Source: Methylomonas rosea
Lineage (GTDB): Bacteria > Pseudomonadota > Gammaproteobacteria > Methylococcales > Methylomonadaceae
DNA: 64,000 nt
Reading direction: 5' to 3'
Assembly (NCBI RefSeq): GCF_024505055.1
Contig: NZ_JANIBL010000004.1
Coordinates: 1 to 64,000, forward strand
This document shows positions 9,215 through 18,812 of this stretch, one piece after another. A program made the position numbers and the translations under genes. The notes under the pieces were generated by a model, which ran no database searches, was not told the DNA's origin, and saw nothing but the letters and a program-made list of their open reading frames with translations. Positions within the stretch are counted from its first letter, which is position 1. Each line of letters opens with the position of its first letter.

Positions 9215-11578
9215 GTGCCCATTAAGAAAGCCCCCAAACCCAAATCTCTGATCAAGACACTTTTTAAGTGGCTGACCTTCTGCTCGTTGGCTTTTATCGG
9301 CACATTTCTGATTGCTGTTTATTTTTTCCTGCTCGAACTCGACAAAGAACTGCCGGATATAGACCAGTTACAACACGTTCAATATCAAATGCCATTGAAT
9401 ATCTACAGCCAAGATAAGCTGCTGATAGCTCAGTTTGGCGAGAAGCGCAGAATCCCGACCGACATCGCGCAAGTGCCACCGCAATTGATCAAGGCTTTCA
9501 TCGCGGCGGAAGATGATCGTTTTTATAAACATAACGGCGTCGATTTCAAAGGCCTGTTGCGTGCGGTGAGCCAATTAGCGCTTACCGGCAAGAAGCGGCA
9601 AGGCGGCAGTACCATCACGATGCAAGTCGCCCGTAATTTCCTGCTTAGCAACGAAAGAACCTACTTGCGCAAGCTCAAGGAAATCATTCTTGCTCTGAAA
9701 ATTGAGCGACAATATTCCAAAGATCAGATTATGGATCTTTATTTAAACAAAATTTACATGGGCCAACGTGCCTATGGCGTAGCAGCAGCCGCGCAAACCT
9801 ATTACGGTAAAGATATTTCCGAGCTCACCCTTCAGCAGCAAGCGATGATTGCCGGCCTACCGAAAGCGCCATCCATTTACAATCCGATAGCCAATCCTCA
9901 GCGCGCCATAGAGCGGCGGAATTACGTATTGCGCCGAATGCTGGATCTAAACTACATAAGCCAACACGACTACGAAATTGCCGTGCAAGCAGTCGATAAC
10001 GCGGAGATTCAGCCGATAAATGTCGAGCTACAGGCGCCATACATTGCGGAAATGGTTAGGCAAGAAGTCATGTCCATATATGGCGAGACAGCCTATACCT
10101 TGGGTTTGAAAATTTTCACCACCGTCCCTAGCCAATTTCAGTTAGCAGCAGAAGACGCTTTGCAAAAAACACTGCACGAATATGACGAGCGCCACGGCTA
10201 TCGCGGCTTTCCCCACAAGAATGTGCAAAAAAATGGCATTCAACTTACCGACAGTGTTGTTGGAGATACCCGGCAAGCCCTAATAACAGCAGTAGCCGAT
10301 TCCGGTGTGACCGCAAAACTGCATGACAACACGCAGATCAACATCACCTGGAAAAATATTGAATGGGCAAAACCTTACCCTGAAAAAAATATCGGCACCG
10401 GCAAGGCTTTTCTTAAACCGAACGACATCATCTGGGTTAGACAACTAGCAAAAGATGAATGGGCACTCACGCAAATTCCGAATGCGGAAGCTGCTTTTGT
10501 AGCGCTTAATCCCAACAATGGCGCGATTTTGGCGTTATGCGGCGGCTTTGATTTTTATCACAGCAAATATAACAGGGCTACGCAGTCCAAACGTCAACCT
10601 GGCTCGGGATTCAAACCAGTTATTTATACCGCCGCATTGGAAAAGGGCTTCACCGCAGCCAGCATCATTAATGACGCACCCATCGTGATCGAGGATCCCT
10701 CGCAAGAAAACGATTGGCGCCCGGAAAACTATAGCCGCCGTTTTCTGGGCCCGACGTCGTTAAGAGTTGCATTACGCGAATCGATCAATCTGGTCTCAGT
10801 GCGCTTGCTGCAGGAAATCGGTGTACCGCAGGCAATAGACACGGCCATGCGCTTTGGTTTCGATAAAGAACAATTACCCGGCACGCTGTCCCTGGCCTTG
10901 GGTAGCGGCTACGCCTCTCCCTTGCGCATGGCATCCGCCTATGCGGTATTTGCCAACGGCGGATTTTTGGTAAAACCCTATCTCATCGAACGCATTGAAG
11001 ATCACAAAGGCAACTTGTTGTTTCAGGCAAACCCACCACTGGCATGCGCCGATTGCCCCGACCAAGATCCGCCTCCACCGAACCGCGCGCCGCGCGCTAT
11101 TTCAGCAAAAATCAATTTCCTGGCAAACAGCTTGCTGCGAGATGTTGTACAACGCGGGACGGCAACCCAGGCCAAACAATTGGGCCGTAACGATTTGGCC
11201 GGCAAAACAGGCACCACGAATGAACAAAGAGACGCTTGGTTTAACGGTTTTGCTACGGATATAGTGGCCTCTGCATGGATAGGCTTCGATAATTCGTTAC
11301 CGCTTGGTCACGGCGAGACTGGCGGCAAAGCGGCCTTACCGATGTGGATTAAATTCATGAAGGCCGTACAGCAAAACTTCCCGGAAAAGCCATTAACGCA
11401 GCCAAGCGGGATAATCCAAGCCTACATCAATCCGGCGGACGGGCTGCAGTTGGATCAGGAAGTGAGAGGAGGTATTTGGGAATATTTCAGCGAAGAAACG
11501 GTACCGACGGCAAAATCGACACCAAAATCTGAAGAACCCGCAGAGGATGAAATTTTTGCGGAAGAAGCGTTATTTTGA
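9215..11578 (+). CDS. mrcA: Penicillin-binding protein 1A (bifunctional)
   Basis: A class A PBP that polymerises glycan strands (GT51) and crosslinks peptides (transpeptidase). The 787-residue protein has a membrane anchor (about 18-40) and the glycosyltransferase domain with catalytic Glu99 in EDDRFY and the GGSTITMQ motif. The PBP1A OB-like insert (about 320-420) follows. The transpeptidase active site is complete: SxxK at Ser464-Lys467, SxN at 523-525, KTGT at 664-667. A short Cys-containing, Pro-rich stretch (about 610-625) interrupts the transpeptidase part. The start is GTG; no earlier in-frame start has a better ribosome site. It is divergent from pilM. Confidence 0.95.
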   Translation: MPIKKAPKPKSLIKTLFKWLTFCSLAFIGTFLIAVYFFLLELDKELPDIDQLQHVQYQMPLNIYSQDKLLIAQFGEKRRIPTDIAQVPPQLIKAFIAAEDDRFYKHNGVDFKGLLRAVSQLALTGKKRQGGSTITMQVARNFLLSNERTYLRKLKEIILALKIERQYSKDQIMDLYLNKIYMGQRAYGVAAAAQTYYGKDISELTLQQQAMIAGLPKAPSIYNPIANPQRAIERRNYVLRRMLDLNYISQHDYEIAVQAVDNAEIQPINVELQAPYIAEMVRQEVMSIYGETAYTLGLKIFTTVPSQFQLAAEDALQKTLHEYDERHGYRGFPHKNVQKNGIQLTDSVVGDTRQALITAVADSGVTAKLHDNTQINITWKNIEWAKPYPEKNIGTGKAFLKPNDIIWVRQLAKDEWALTQIPNAEAAFVALNPNNGAILALCGGFDFYHSKYNRATQSKRQPGSGFKPVIYTAALEKGFTAASIINDAPIVIEDPSQENDWRPENYSRRFLGPTSLRVALRESINLVSVRLLQEIGVPQAIDTAMRFGFDKEQLPGTLSLALGSGYASPLRMASAYAVFANGGFLVKPYLIERIEDHKGNLLFQANPPLACADCPDQDPPPPNRAPRAISAKINFLANSLLRDVVQRGTATQAKQLGRNDLAGKTGTTNEQRDAWFNGFATDIVASAWIGFDNSLPLGHGETGGKAALPMWIKFMKAVQQNFPEKPLTQPSGIIQAYINPADGLQLDQEVRGGIWEYFSEETVPTAKSTPKSEEPAEDEIFAEEALF

Positions 11579-11650
11579 AGGGCTTTGTATAACTAGGAAG
11601 AATCTGGCCGCCAATTGATCGACGGCCGAACAAAACTTCTCGAAAAACCT

Positions 11651-11851
11651 TTATTTCCCGAATTTTTTACGGAATTTATCAACACGACCCGACGTATCAA
11701 CGACGCGTTGTTTACCGGTATAAAACGGATGGCAAGAAGAACACACCTCAATGTGTAAATCAGAAGCCAGCACAGAACCGGTTTGAAAAGTATTGCCGCA
11801 CCCGCAAGTTACGGTAATTTGTTTATATTCTGGATGTATTTCTGGTTTCAT
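11651..11851 (-). CDS. rpmE: 50S ribosomal protein L31 (zinc-binding form)
   Basis: RpmE is a small large-subunit protein. From ATG 11851 it is 66 aa and begins MKPEIHPEY, the usual L31 opening. An ATG at 11860 would add three residues and is less likely. Cys16, Cys18, Cys37 and Cys40 (CGC and CSSCH) make it the C+ zinc-binding type, which in many bacteria is replaced by a Cys-less paralogue under zinc shortage. The basic KFRKKFGK end is typical. The 73 bases between it and mrcA on the other strand contain only a weak GGCCG/CGGCC inverted repeat. Confidence 0.95.
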   Translation of the reverse strand: MKPEIHPEYKQITVTCGCGNTFQTGSVLASDLHIEVCSSCHPFYTGKQRVVDTSGRVDKFRKKFGK

Positions 11852-12046
11852 AGCGCTCACATACCCGTTCCGGGCTACATACTTGATAGAGAACTGCTTA
11901 TGATACGATCTCGCAAGGCGATCTGCAACAACTTTGGCTATTCACTTAGCATTCGACAGTATCACTATGATCGGTCATCCTCATCAACAACACCAATAAA
12001 ATCACTGCCGCTAGACCAATGAGCTCAGAATAGGTAAAGATCAGAG

Positions 12047-13438
12047 CTATCGCTTAATATTCTGCACACGCCAAAGCAGCAGCAATAACAGCAGGGGCGG
12101 AACCGCAGTCAGGCCAGTGGCCACAAACGCGGTGGCATAGGCCCCGAGCAGCCCGTAGATCGGCGTGAGCGTTTCAACGGCAATCCCGGAGAATCCTTTC
12201 AGAAATTTGCCAAGCAAGGCGTAGGTTGACGACAGCATGGCGTATTGAGTAGCGGTATAGCCCAGACTGGTCAGGCTCGACATATAGATTACCAGAGCGA
12301 CGCCAGCGAAGGACTGAGCAAAAGCATCGAGCGTCATGACTGCGGCGAAAATTGCCGTGTCAGCGTTGACGCTAAGCAAGGCGAATGCCGCCGTGCCACA
12401 CCCCTCGAACACAAGCCCCGCGATCAGTGTCGGCAACAGACCGAGTCGAACCGCACTGAGACCAGCAGCGGCAATACCGAAAAAAGTGGCAACCAGCCCG
12501 AATGAGCCGCGCACCCAGGCCACCGTATCCTTGGAGAGCCCCAGGTCGTGATAGTACGGGTTATACATTGGCCCCATCACAAAGTCGGGAAGGCGATAGA
12601 GCGCCACCATCAGCAGCATAAGTAGTCCGGTCAACTTGTGGTTGGCGAAGAAGTCGATGAACGGACCGATGATCGCGTCAGCGAGGCCGCGCAAGGTCCA
12701 TAGCGGAGACTTCTGGTGCCGCACCACCTCGGCGCGGGCCGGCTCAGAGGCGAACAAGGTTGCTATGATGCAAAGCGCCATCAACACCGCCATGGCAGTG
12801 TAGGACATGCTCCACCCGATACGGGCCGCGGCCGCGATGATCAAGGCGTCGGTAATGATCAGGGCGACACGGTATCCGACCTGCGCCGCCGAAGTCAGCA
12901 AACCTACTTCGTCGGTGTCGGAAGCCGATTCGATGCGCCAAGCGTCGATGGCGATGTCCTGAGTGGCTGATGCGAAGGCCGTCAACAAGGCGAAAGCACC
13001 AATGGCCGCCAGCCCGCCCGCCGTCCCGACAGTAGCCATGCCCAGCAACCCACTAGTGACCAGAATCTGGCACAGTAGCATCCAACCACGACGCCGCCCC
13101 AAACGACCCAACAGCGGCACATCGATATGGTCCACCAGCGGCGACCAGTAGACTTTGAAAGCGTAGGCGAAGCCAACCCAGGAGATGAACCCAATGGCGA
13201 CCAGGCTAGTGCCATCGTCCCGCAGCCAGTAACCAAAAGTGTTGGCTGTCAGCAGGAAGGGCAGGCCCGAGGCAAAGCCCAGCGCCAGCATAACAGCGAC
13301 CTTGGGCTGCTTAAGCTCACGCATCACCTCCAGCGCGGAACGTTTGCGGCGAGCGGCGGGGTTGGTCGCGGTTACAGACTGGGTTTCCAGCGACGGCTTG
13401 TCAGCCACAGAAGAGTTGCCATGCGTTGGTGTGGTCAT
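12047..13438 (-). CDS. AmpG-family MFS transporter
   Basis: A major-facilitator permease of the AmpG/PAT family, whose best-known member imports anhydromuropeptides from the periplasm for wall recycling. The 463-residue protein (from ATG 13438; an ATG at 13456 adds six residues) has 12 or more hydrophobic helices. It carries AmpG-like hallmarks near the N-terminus: GFASGLPF, YWLRDDG and FKVYWSPLVD, then an RRRGW loop. Base composition differs from the neighbours: one sampled 60-base line (12961) is about 67% G+C against about 48% in nhaD (14101). This suggests recent acquisition. The substrate is not shown by sequence; other family members carry acetyl-CoA or siderophore-type solutes. Confidence 0.75.
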   Translation of the reverse strand: MTTPTHGNSSVADKPSLETQSVTATNPAARRKRSALEVMRELKQPKVAVMLALGFASGLPFLLTANTFGYWLRDDGTSLVAIGFISWVGFAYAFKVYWSPLVDHIDVPLLGRLGRRRGWMLLCQILVTSGLLGMATVGTAGGLAAIGAFALLTAFASATQDIAIDAWRIESASDTDEVGLLTSAAQVGYRVALIITDALIIAAAARIGWSMSYTAMAVLMALCIIATLFASEPARAEVVRHQKSPLWTLRGLADAIIGPFIDFFANHKLTGLLMLLMVALYRLPDFVMGPMYNPYYHDLGLSKDTVAWVRGSFGLVATFFGIAAAGLSAVRLGLLPTLIAGLVFEGCGTAAFALLSVNADTAIFAAVMTLDAFAQSFAGVALVIYMSSLTSLGYTATQYAMLSSTYALLGKFLKGFSGIAVETLTPIYGLLGAYATAFVATGLTAVPPLLLLLLLWRVQNIKR

Positions 13439-13576
13439 GCAGCAATAATACTTCAAACGAGTAAGCTACGCCCACCAAACTGAAATAGCCGACGACGGAT
13501 AGAGAAACCTTCTCATCAGCCAGACCGACAAGGTCGTTTACACAAGAGAGAGAGAAATACCGGCGGGAAAGGTGAG

Positions 13577-13608
13577 AAAAACACACTCAGCGCAATGCGC
13601 TGAGTGTG
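13577..13608 (-). terminator. Rho-independent terminator after nhaD
   Basis: A perfect 13-base inverted repeat (CACACTCAGCGCA and its complement, 13582-13594 and 13596-13608) separated by one base. On the minus strand it is followed by five T residues (13581-13577). It lies about 85 bases past the nhaD stop and upstream of the AmpG-type gene, so the two genes are probably separate transcription units. Confidence 0.8.
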
Positions 13609-13692
13609 AATAAAGAAAGCGCTACGCCAACTTTGACAGTCTTTGTCACGCGCTTTCCCTGATTTTATTGCAGTTTTATCAAAATCGACGAA

Positions 13693-15054
13693 TTAACCGT
13701 TGATTAAATAATGGGTAACGATACTCGCTGCATAACCAGCAGCGATAACCGGCGTCCATTTCAAGTGACTGAAGAAAGTGTATTTGTGATTGGATTGCCC
13801 CATTAAAGCCACACCAGCGGCAGAACCTACAGAGAACAATGAACCACCCACACCGGCAGTCAAGGTAACCAGCAACCATTGATACAAATCCATATCCAGA
13901 TTCATGTTCAGTACCGCGAACATCACCGGAATGTTATCCACCACCGCAGAAATGATACCCACCAGGATGTTGGCGGTGGTTTGACCCAAGCCGTCATACA
14001 TTGCACCGGACAACAACTCCAGATAACCGATATAACCCAAACCGCCTACCGCGAAGACCACACCAAAGAAGAACAACAAGGTATCCCACTCGGCTTCTTT
14101 CACGCGGTCAAATACATCAAGATGCACAGCATCGGCTGAAGGGAAGCGAACCTTTATGTAATAAATGAACAACATCAAAATAGACAACCCTGCCATCATG
14201 CCCATGAACGGCGGCAAATGCAGAAATTGTTTAAAGCTGACGGCCAAGCCGATGGTAACACCGAACAGACCGCAAACCACCCAGCCGCCGGGCTTCAATT
14301 CCACGACTGCCTCATTCGTTGCCAGAGGCTGACCATTTGGAACTGCTTGCGCCATGAAGAACGCCGGCACCACGAAGTTCACAACTGAAGGTATAAACAG
14401 CTTGAAGAAATCGAAGAATTCAGCATAACCAGCTTGCCAAACCATCAGAGTGGTAATATCTCCGAACGGGCAAAATGCGCCACCCGCATTGGCCGCGATC
14501 ACCAAGTTAACAAAGCCGACCGACACAAATTTTTCATTGTCCGCGCCAACTGCCATCACCACAGCACCGACCAACAATGCGGAAGTCAGGTTATCAGCAA
14601 CCGCCGACAGAAAAAATGTAATGATACCTGTGATCCAAAATAGCTGTTTGTAGCCAAACTGTTTTCTAATCAACCAAGAACGCAAGGCTTCGAAAACGTT
14701 TCGCTCGGCCATGGTATTGATATAGGTCATTGCCACCAGCAAAAACAACATCAATTCAGCATATTCTTTTAAGTCATGCTCAAAAGCCTTATGCAGCTCT
14801 TCACCGGAGACACCAGCTTCCTGAGCCAATATCGCCACATGCCCCCAGATAACGGCCGCAGCAAAAATAACCGGTTTGGATTTACGCAAATGCGTAAATT
14901 CTTCGGCCATCACAAACCCATAAGCCACCAGGAAAATCAGAACGGTGTATATCCCCCGCTCGGTTCCGGTTAAGCCAAGATTGTGAAACTCTTCAGCCAT
15001 GGCGATTTCCGGCAAAAACAGCAAGCCGGCCAAAATTAACAGTAAGCGCAACAA
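13693..15054 (-). CDS. nhaD: Sodium/proton antiporter NhaD
   Basis: A 453-residue polytopic membrane protein of the NhaD family in the ion-transporter superfamily, which expels sodium (and lithium) in exchange for protons. About 12-13 hydrophobic helices are visible. Family motifs include GGAFCPFGDITTLMVW in the middle and GVGGSLFSVGSAAGVALMG near the C-terminus, the paired ion-binding re-entrant regions. The N-terminus resembles a cleavable signal (about 1-20), common in this family. The start is TTG at 15054, with a GGGGG ribosome site five bases before it. The gene is alone on its transcript between its own terminator and the divergent cysI-type gene. A sodium motive force role is plausible but inferred. 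Confidence 0.93.
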   Translation of the reverse strand: MLRLLLILAGLLFLPEIAMAEEFHNLGLTGTERGIYTVLIFLVAYGFVMAEEFTHLRKSKPVIFAAAVIWGHVAILAQEAGVSGEELHKAFEHDLKEYAELMLFLLVAMTYINTMAERNVFEALRSWLIRKQFGYKQLFWITGIITFFLSAVADNLTSALLVGAVVMAVGADNEKFVSVGFVNLVIAANAGGAFCPFGDITTLMVWQAGYAEFFDFFKLFIPSVVNFVVPAFFMAQAVPNGQPLATNEAVVELKPGGWVVCGLFGVTIGLAVSFKQFLHLPPFMGMMAGLSILMLFIYYIKVRFPSADAVHLDVFDRVKEAEWDTLLFFFGVVFAVGGLGYIGYLELLSGAMYDGLGQTTANILVGIISAVVDNIPVMFAVLNMNLDMDLYQWLLVTLTAGVGGSLFSVGSAAGVALMGQSNHKYTFFSHLKWTPVIAAGYAASIVTHYLING

Positions 15055-15138
15055 GATAGCCCCCTTTATCCTCTATGTTTTAGTCATTATTGAAAGCGGA
15101 AAAAACTAACCGGGCATGTTATCACCATACAATATTCT

Positions 15139-15167
15139 TTGTCATTTAATCCCGGCCAGTATATTAT
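15139..15167 (+). promoter_or_regulatory. Candidate sigma70 promoter for the sulfite reductase gene
   Basis: TTGTCA at 15139-15144 and TATTAT at 15162-15167 with a 17-base spacer, 46 bases before the ATG at 15213. This is read from sequence only; the position relative to the gene supports it. Confidence 0.45.
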
Positions 15168-15212
15168 TCAGATACCTAGGAAAATAGTATGTAAACCAAG
15201 CATCGCCTTTAA

Positions 15213-16865
15213 ATGTATCAATATAACAAGCAAGATCAAACACTTATCGAAGAGCGCGTTAATGAGTTCCGCGGTCAAACCCAACGCTTTTTAAGCGGCG
15301 AACTCGGCCCGGACCAATTCAGAGCCTTACGCCTGATGAACGGCTTGTATGTGCAAACCCATGCACCCATGCTCCGTGTCGCAGTGCCTTACGGGCTACT
15401 CTCCTCCAAGCAATTACGTAAGCTGGCATCGGTAGCCCGTGACTACGATCATGGCTATTGCCACTTCACAACTCGGCAAAACGTGCAATACAACTGGCCG
15501 GAGCTTAACCGGGTACCCGACTTGCTTGCCGAACTGGCAACGGTGCAAATGCATGCGATACAAACCAGCGGCAACTGCCTGAGGAACACCTCGTCCGACC
15601 ACTTGGCCGGCATTTGCAAAGACGAAATCGAAGATCCGCGCCCCTATTGCGAGATTATTCGCCAATGGACGACACTGCATCCGGAATTTGCCTTTTTACC
15701 GCGCAAATTCAAGATCGCCGTTAGCGGCGCCACGCATGACCGCGCAGCCGTGCAGTTCCACGACATTGGTGTGTATCTGGTAAAAAACGAAGCGGGCGAA
15801 ATCGGTTTTAGAATCCTGGCCGGCGGCGGCCTAGGCAGAACGCCCATCATTGGTCAAACTGTTAGACCCTTCCTGGAAAAACAACATCTGCTGTCGTATT
15901 TGGAAGCGATTTTAAGGGTCTACAACCTGTTCGGCAGACGCGACAATAAATATAAAGCGCGCATCAAAATCTTGGTGAAGGAAACCGGCCTGGAGAAATT
16001 TACCGCCATGGTCGAAAAGGAATGGCTCCGCATTAAGGATGAAATGCTGCTGAGCAATGAGCGCATAGAAGAGATGAAAGCGCAGTTTGCACCCCCGACT
16101 TACGATTCGTCGGCAAGCAATGACAGCTCCTTCGAGGCGCATTTATCCGCTGACGCCTCTTTTGCAAAATGGGTCAAATACAATACCGTCGAGCATAAAA
16201 TCGCCGGCTATCGCGGCGTTTACTTGTCATTAAAGGCGCCCGACTCGCCACCCGGTGACATGACCGATAAGCAATTAGAAGCGGTGGCCGATCTGGCTGA
16301 CCAATACAGCTTTGGCGAAATCAGAAGCACACATCGGCAAAATTTGGTGTTGGCAGATGTGAAACAAGCGGATCTGTTTACAGTATGGCAACAGCTAGAC
16401 TCAATCAAATTGGCTACCCCCAATATTGGCACCGTCACCGACATGATCTGCTGCCCCGGCCTGGATTTTTGCTCGCTCGCCAATGCTGGATCGATCGGCG
16501 TAGCGAAAGAAATAAACGAAGCACTGGATGACCTGGATTACATCCACGACATCGGCGACATTAAAATCAATATGTCCGGCTGCATGAACGGCTGCGCCCA
16601 TCAAAGTGTCGGCCATATCGGCATTCTCGGCGTCGATAAGCATGGCGAGGAATGGTATCAAATCACCTTGGGGGGCTCATCGGAAAACGAAGCAGCAATA
16701 GGCGAACGCTTAGGCCCGTCGGTTCCCAAGGACCAAATTACCGCCACCATCACTACTATTTTAGACGTCTATATCAAACAACGACTTGAAGACGAAACCT
16801 TCTTAGAAACCGTCAAACGCGTTGGCCTGGAACCATTTAAAGAAAGAGTTTATGCAAATCATTAA
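15213..16865 (+). CDS. Sulfite/nitrite reductase hemoprotein (siroheme, 4Fe-4S)
   Basis: A siroheme/4Fe-4S reductase that takes six electrons to reduce sulfite to sulfide (or nitrite to ammonium). The 550-residue protein has two ferredoxin-like halves, each followed by a siroheme-binding region. The coupled siroheme/cluster cysteines are Cys414 and Cys420 (C-x5-C in CCPGLDFC) and Cys457 and Cys461 (C-x3-C in SGCMNGC). Basic substrate residues appear in TTRQN (86-90) and STHRQN. The overlapping DUF934 gene, usually found with sulfate-assimilation genes, favours sulfite as substrate (a CysI-like role). No flavoprotein (CysJ) partner is nearby, so electrons may come from ferredoxin. The ATG has no clear ribosome site. 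Confidence 0.9.
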   Translation: MYQYNKQDQTLIEERVNEFRGQTQRFLSGELGPDQFRALRLMNGLYVQTHAPMLRVAVPYGLLSSKQLRKLASVARDYDHGYCHFTTRQNVQYNWPELNRVPDLLAELATVQMHAIQTSGNCLRNTSSDHLAGICKDEIEDPRPYCEIIRQWTTLHPEFAFLPRKFKIAVSGATHDRAAVQFHDIGVYLVKNEAGEIGFRILAGGGLGRTPIIGQTVRPFLEKQHLLSYLEAILRVYNLFGRRDNKYKARIKILVKETGLEKFTAMVEKEWLRIKDEMLLSNERIEEMKAQFAPPTYDSSASNDSSFEAHLSADASFAKWVKYNTVEHKIAGYRGVYLSLKAPDSPPGDMTDKQLEAVADLADQYSFGEIRSTHRQNLVLADVKQADLFTVWQQLDSIKLATPNIGTVTDMICCPGLDFCSLANAGSIGVAKEINEALDDLDYIHDIGDIKINMSGCMNGCAHQSVGHIGILGVDKHGEEWYQITLGGSSENEAAIGERLGPSVPKDQITATITTILDVYIKQRLEDETFLETVKRVGLEPFKERVYANH

Positions 16866-17307
16866 AGATCGACAGTTGGTAGAAAATACCTGGACTTTTA
16901 TTACCGACGACAGCCCGCTGCCGGAAATCGGCGACATCACCGTAACATTAGTCCGCTGGCTGGCCGATAAAGAACAATTGCTCAAACGTTCCGGCCAAGC
17001 TGGTGTGCGCCTCAACCCCAGCGACCAAACTGAACAGCTTGCTGACGATCTGAGCAAAATTGCCGTAATCGAGCTTAATTTTCCGATATTCGGCGACGGC
17101 AGGCTTTTTTCGCAAGCCCGCTTGTTACGAAGCCGCGACGCTTATCAAGGGGAAATTAGAGCTGTTGGCGATTACCTGCCGGACCAAGTATTTTATTTAG
17201 CGCGAGTAGGCGTGAATGCATTTGAGTTTTCCGACCCAAACCATATCCAAGAAGCTCTCGCAGCCATGAACAATTTCTCGGTACGCTATCAGGCATCTAC
17301 AAACTAA
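16852..17307 (+). CDS. DUF934 family protein (sulfite-reduction associated)
   Basis: A 151-residue cytoplasmic protein of the DUF934 family (COG3749), often annotated as an oxidoreductase probably involved in sulfite reduction. The biochemical activity has not been established. The ATG at 16852 starts inside the last codons of the reductase gene, giving a 14-base overlap. The frame is open further upstream, but those codons lie in the reductase and the upstream ATG has no family-like sequence. The conserved core includes GRLFSQARLLR and GEIRAVGDYLPDQ, typical of the family. Co-translation with the hemoprotein supports a shared role in assimilatory sulfite reduction. Confidence 0.82.
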   Translation: MQIIKDRQLVENTWTFITDDSPLPEIGDITVTLVRWLADKEQLLKRSGQAGVRLNPSDQTEQLADDLSKIAVIELNFPIFGDGRLFSQARLLRSRDAYQGEIRAVGDYLPDQVFYLARVGVNAFEFSDPNHIQEALAAMNNFSVRYQASTN

Positions 17308-17352
17308 GACAAAACATAGCGAAACACCCGAAAATTTCAAACGCCAAACAAT

Positions 17353-17390
17353 AAAAAACCCGCTTGACGGATATCATCAAGCGGGTTTTT
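17353..17390. terminator. Bidirectional rho-independent terminator
   Basis: Six A residues, a nine-base CCCGCTTGA/TCAAGCGGG stem with a nine-base loop, and five T residues. It lies between the convergent DUF934 gene and ctpA and can serve both. Confidence 0.88.
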
Positions 17391-17410
17391 CTTTGCCTAA
17401 TACTTTTAGG

Positions 17411-18775
17411 TTACTTTCTCATGATGCTGATACCTTTCAGCAGATTCAACGCTTCATGCAAAGGATAATCGCGAATTTCCGCCTCTGAAGATTCATTGGT
17501 ATCGCCGTCCTTTTCAGACTGATCTTTCGCATCGTCCTTATCCTCTTCTTCGGATTTTTTCTCTGGCTTGGCGTTACCGTTAGTCAAGTGATGAGTCAGA
17601 TCAGCTTCTTTAATCGACTCGATCTTGGCTTTGTCTAATGACTCCAGTTTCACTCTCGCTAAAGTCACATCGGGTTCGATACCCTGGGCCTGAATGGAGC
17701 GACCGGAAGGGGTAAAGTAGCGGGCCGTAGTCAGCTTGACCGCCGCACCGTTACTGGTTGGCAGAATGGTTTGCACCGAGCCCTTACCGAAAGACTTCTC
17801 ACCCATGATGATGGCTCGTTTGTGATCCTGCAACGCACCGGCAACAATTTCCGATGCCGAGGCCGAACCGCCATTAATCAACACCACAATCGGCGCACCG
17901 TTAATAATATCGTCTGGCGTTGCACTAAAACGCATTTCTGAGTTTTTGATTCTGCCTTCGGTGTACACGATCAAGCCGGATTCAATGAACGCATCACTCA
18001 CATCGACAGCAGCATTCAGTACACCACCGGGGTTATTACGCAAATCCAACACAATGCCTTTCAACGGACCTTCGTTTTCTTTTTTCAGTTCGTCAACCGC
18101 ATCCAGCAAGCCTTGACCGGTACCGGATTGGAAGCTACTGATTCTCAGGTAACCGTAATTTTTTTCCAGCAGTTTGTTTTTAACGCTTTTGACTTTGATG
18201 ATGTCACGAGTCAACGTAAATTTCAGCGGTGCCTCTTCGCCTTCGCGAACGACGGTCAACACGATGTCACTACCCGGTTCGCCGCGCATGATTTTCACCG
18301 CGTCGGCCAACGTCATACCCTTGACCGGCTTGTCATCGAGACGCACGATCAAATCGCCCGCCTTGATACCGGCGCGTTGTGCGGGCGTATCGTCAATCGG
18401 CGACACGACTTTTACAAAGCCGTTTTCCATGCCCACTTCAATTCCCAAGCCACCGAACTGGCCGGTCGTGCCTTCTTGCAATTCTTTATATTCCTCGCTG
18501 GCCAGATAAGCCGAGTGCGGATCCAGGCCGGACAACATGCCGCGAATCGCATCTTCCAACAGCTTTTTGTCGGATACGGGCTCGACATAATCCTGTTTGA
18601 TGCGCCCGAATATCTCGGTAAACGTCCGCAACTCATCGAAAGGCAAGGCCTGTAAATCATCCACCTTTGTCGAAACAGGCGTTTCCTTTTCCGCCAGGAC
18701 GCTGCTACACAAACTCAGCGTCGCACCCAAAATAAAACCGACCAATAAAATCAAAATATTTCTGTTTTTTAGCAT
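17411..18775 (-). CDS. ctpA: Carboxy-terminal processing protease CtpA (S41A)
   Basis: A periplasmic serine protease of the S41A family. In other proteobacteria such enzymes trim or degrade envelope proteins, including peptidoglycan hydrolases. From ATG 18775 the protein is 454 aa: a signal/anchor helix (about 5-28), an N-terminal helical part, a PDZ domain (about 105-190) with the GGLGIEV opening, and the S41 catalytic domain. The dyad fits Ser306 (NGGSASASE) and Lys331 (FGKG), spaced 25 residues as in E. coli Prc. A charged Glu/Lys/Asp-rich linker sits near the C-terminus (about 405-430). An upstream ATG at 18988 would overlap envC and is rejected. The envC-ctpA pair is a common gammaproteobacterial arrangement. 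Confidence 0.93.
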   Translation of the reverse strand: MLKNRNILILLVGFILGATLSLCSSVLAEKETPVSTKVDDLQALPFDELRTFTEIFGRIKQDYVEPVSDKKLLEDAIRGMLSGLDPHSAYLASEEYKELQEGTTGQFGGLGIEVGMENGFVKVVSPIDDTPAQRAGIKAGDLIVRLDDKPVKGMTLADAVKIMRGEPGSDIVLTVVREGEEAPLKFTLTRDIIKVKSVKNKLLEKNYGYLRISSFQSGTGQGLLDAVDELKKENEGPLKGIVLDLRNNPGGVLNAAVDVSDAFIESGLIVYTEGRIKNSEMRFSATPDDIINGAPIVVLINGGSASASEIVAGALQDHKRAIIMGEKSFGKGSVQTILPTSNGAAVKLTTARYFTPSGRSIQAQGIEPDVTLARVKLESLDKAKIESIKEADLTHHLTNGNAKPEKKSEEEDKDDAKDQSEKDGDTNESSEAEIRDYPLHEALNLLKGISIMRK

Positions 18776-18812
18776 GTGTTTTAAAACTCCAACAACCTGT
18801 TCCTGTAAATGA

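Noticed and set aside
11783..12022. 79-codon plus-strand frame opposite rpmE
   Set aside because: It overlaps rpmE antisense and has no ribosome site, domain or sensible composition.
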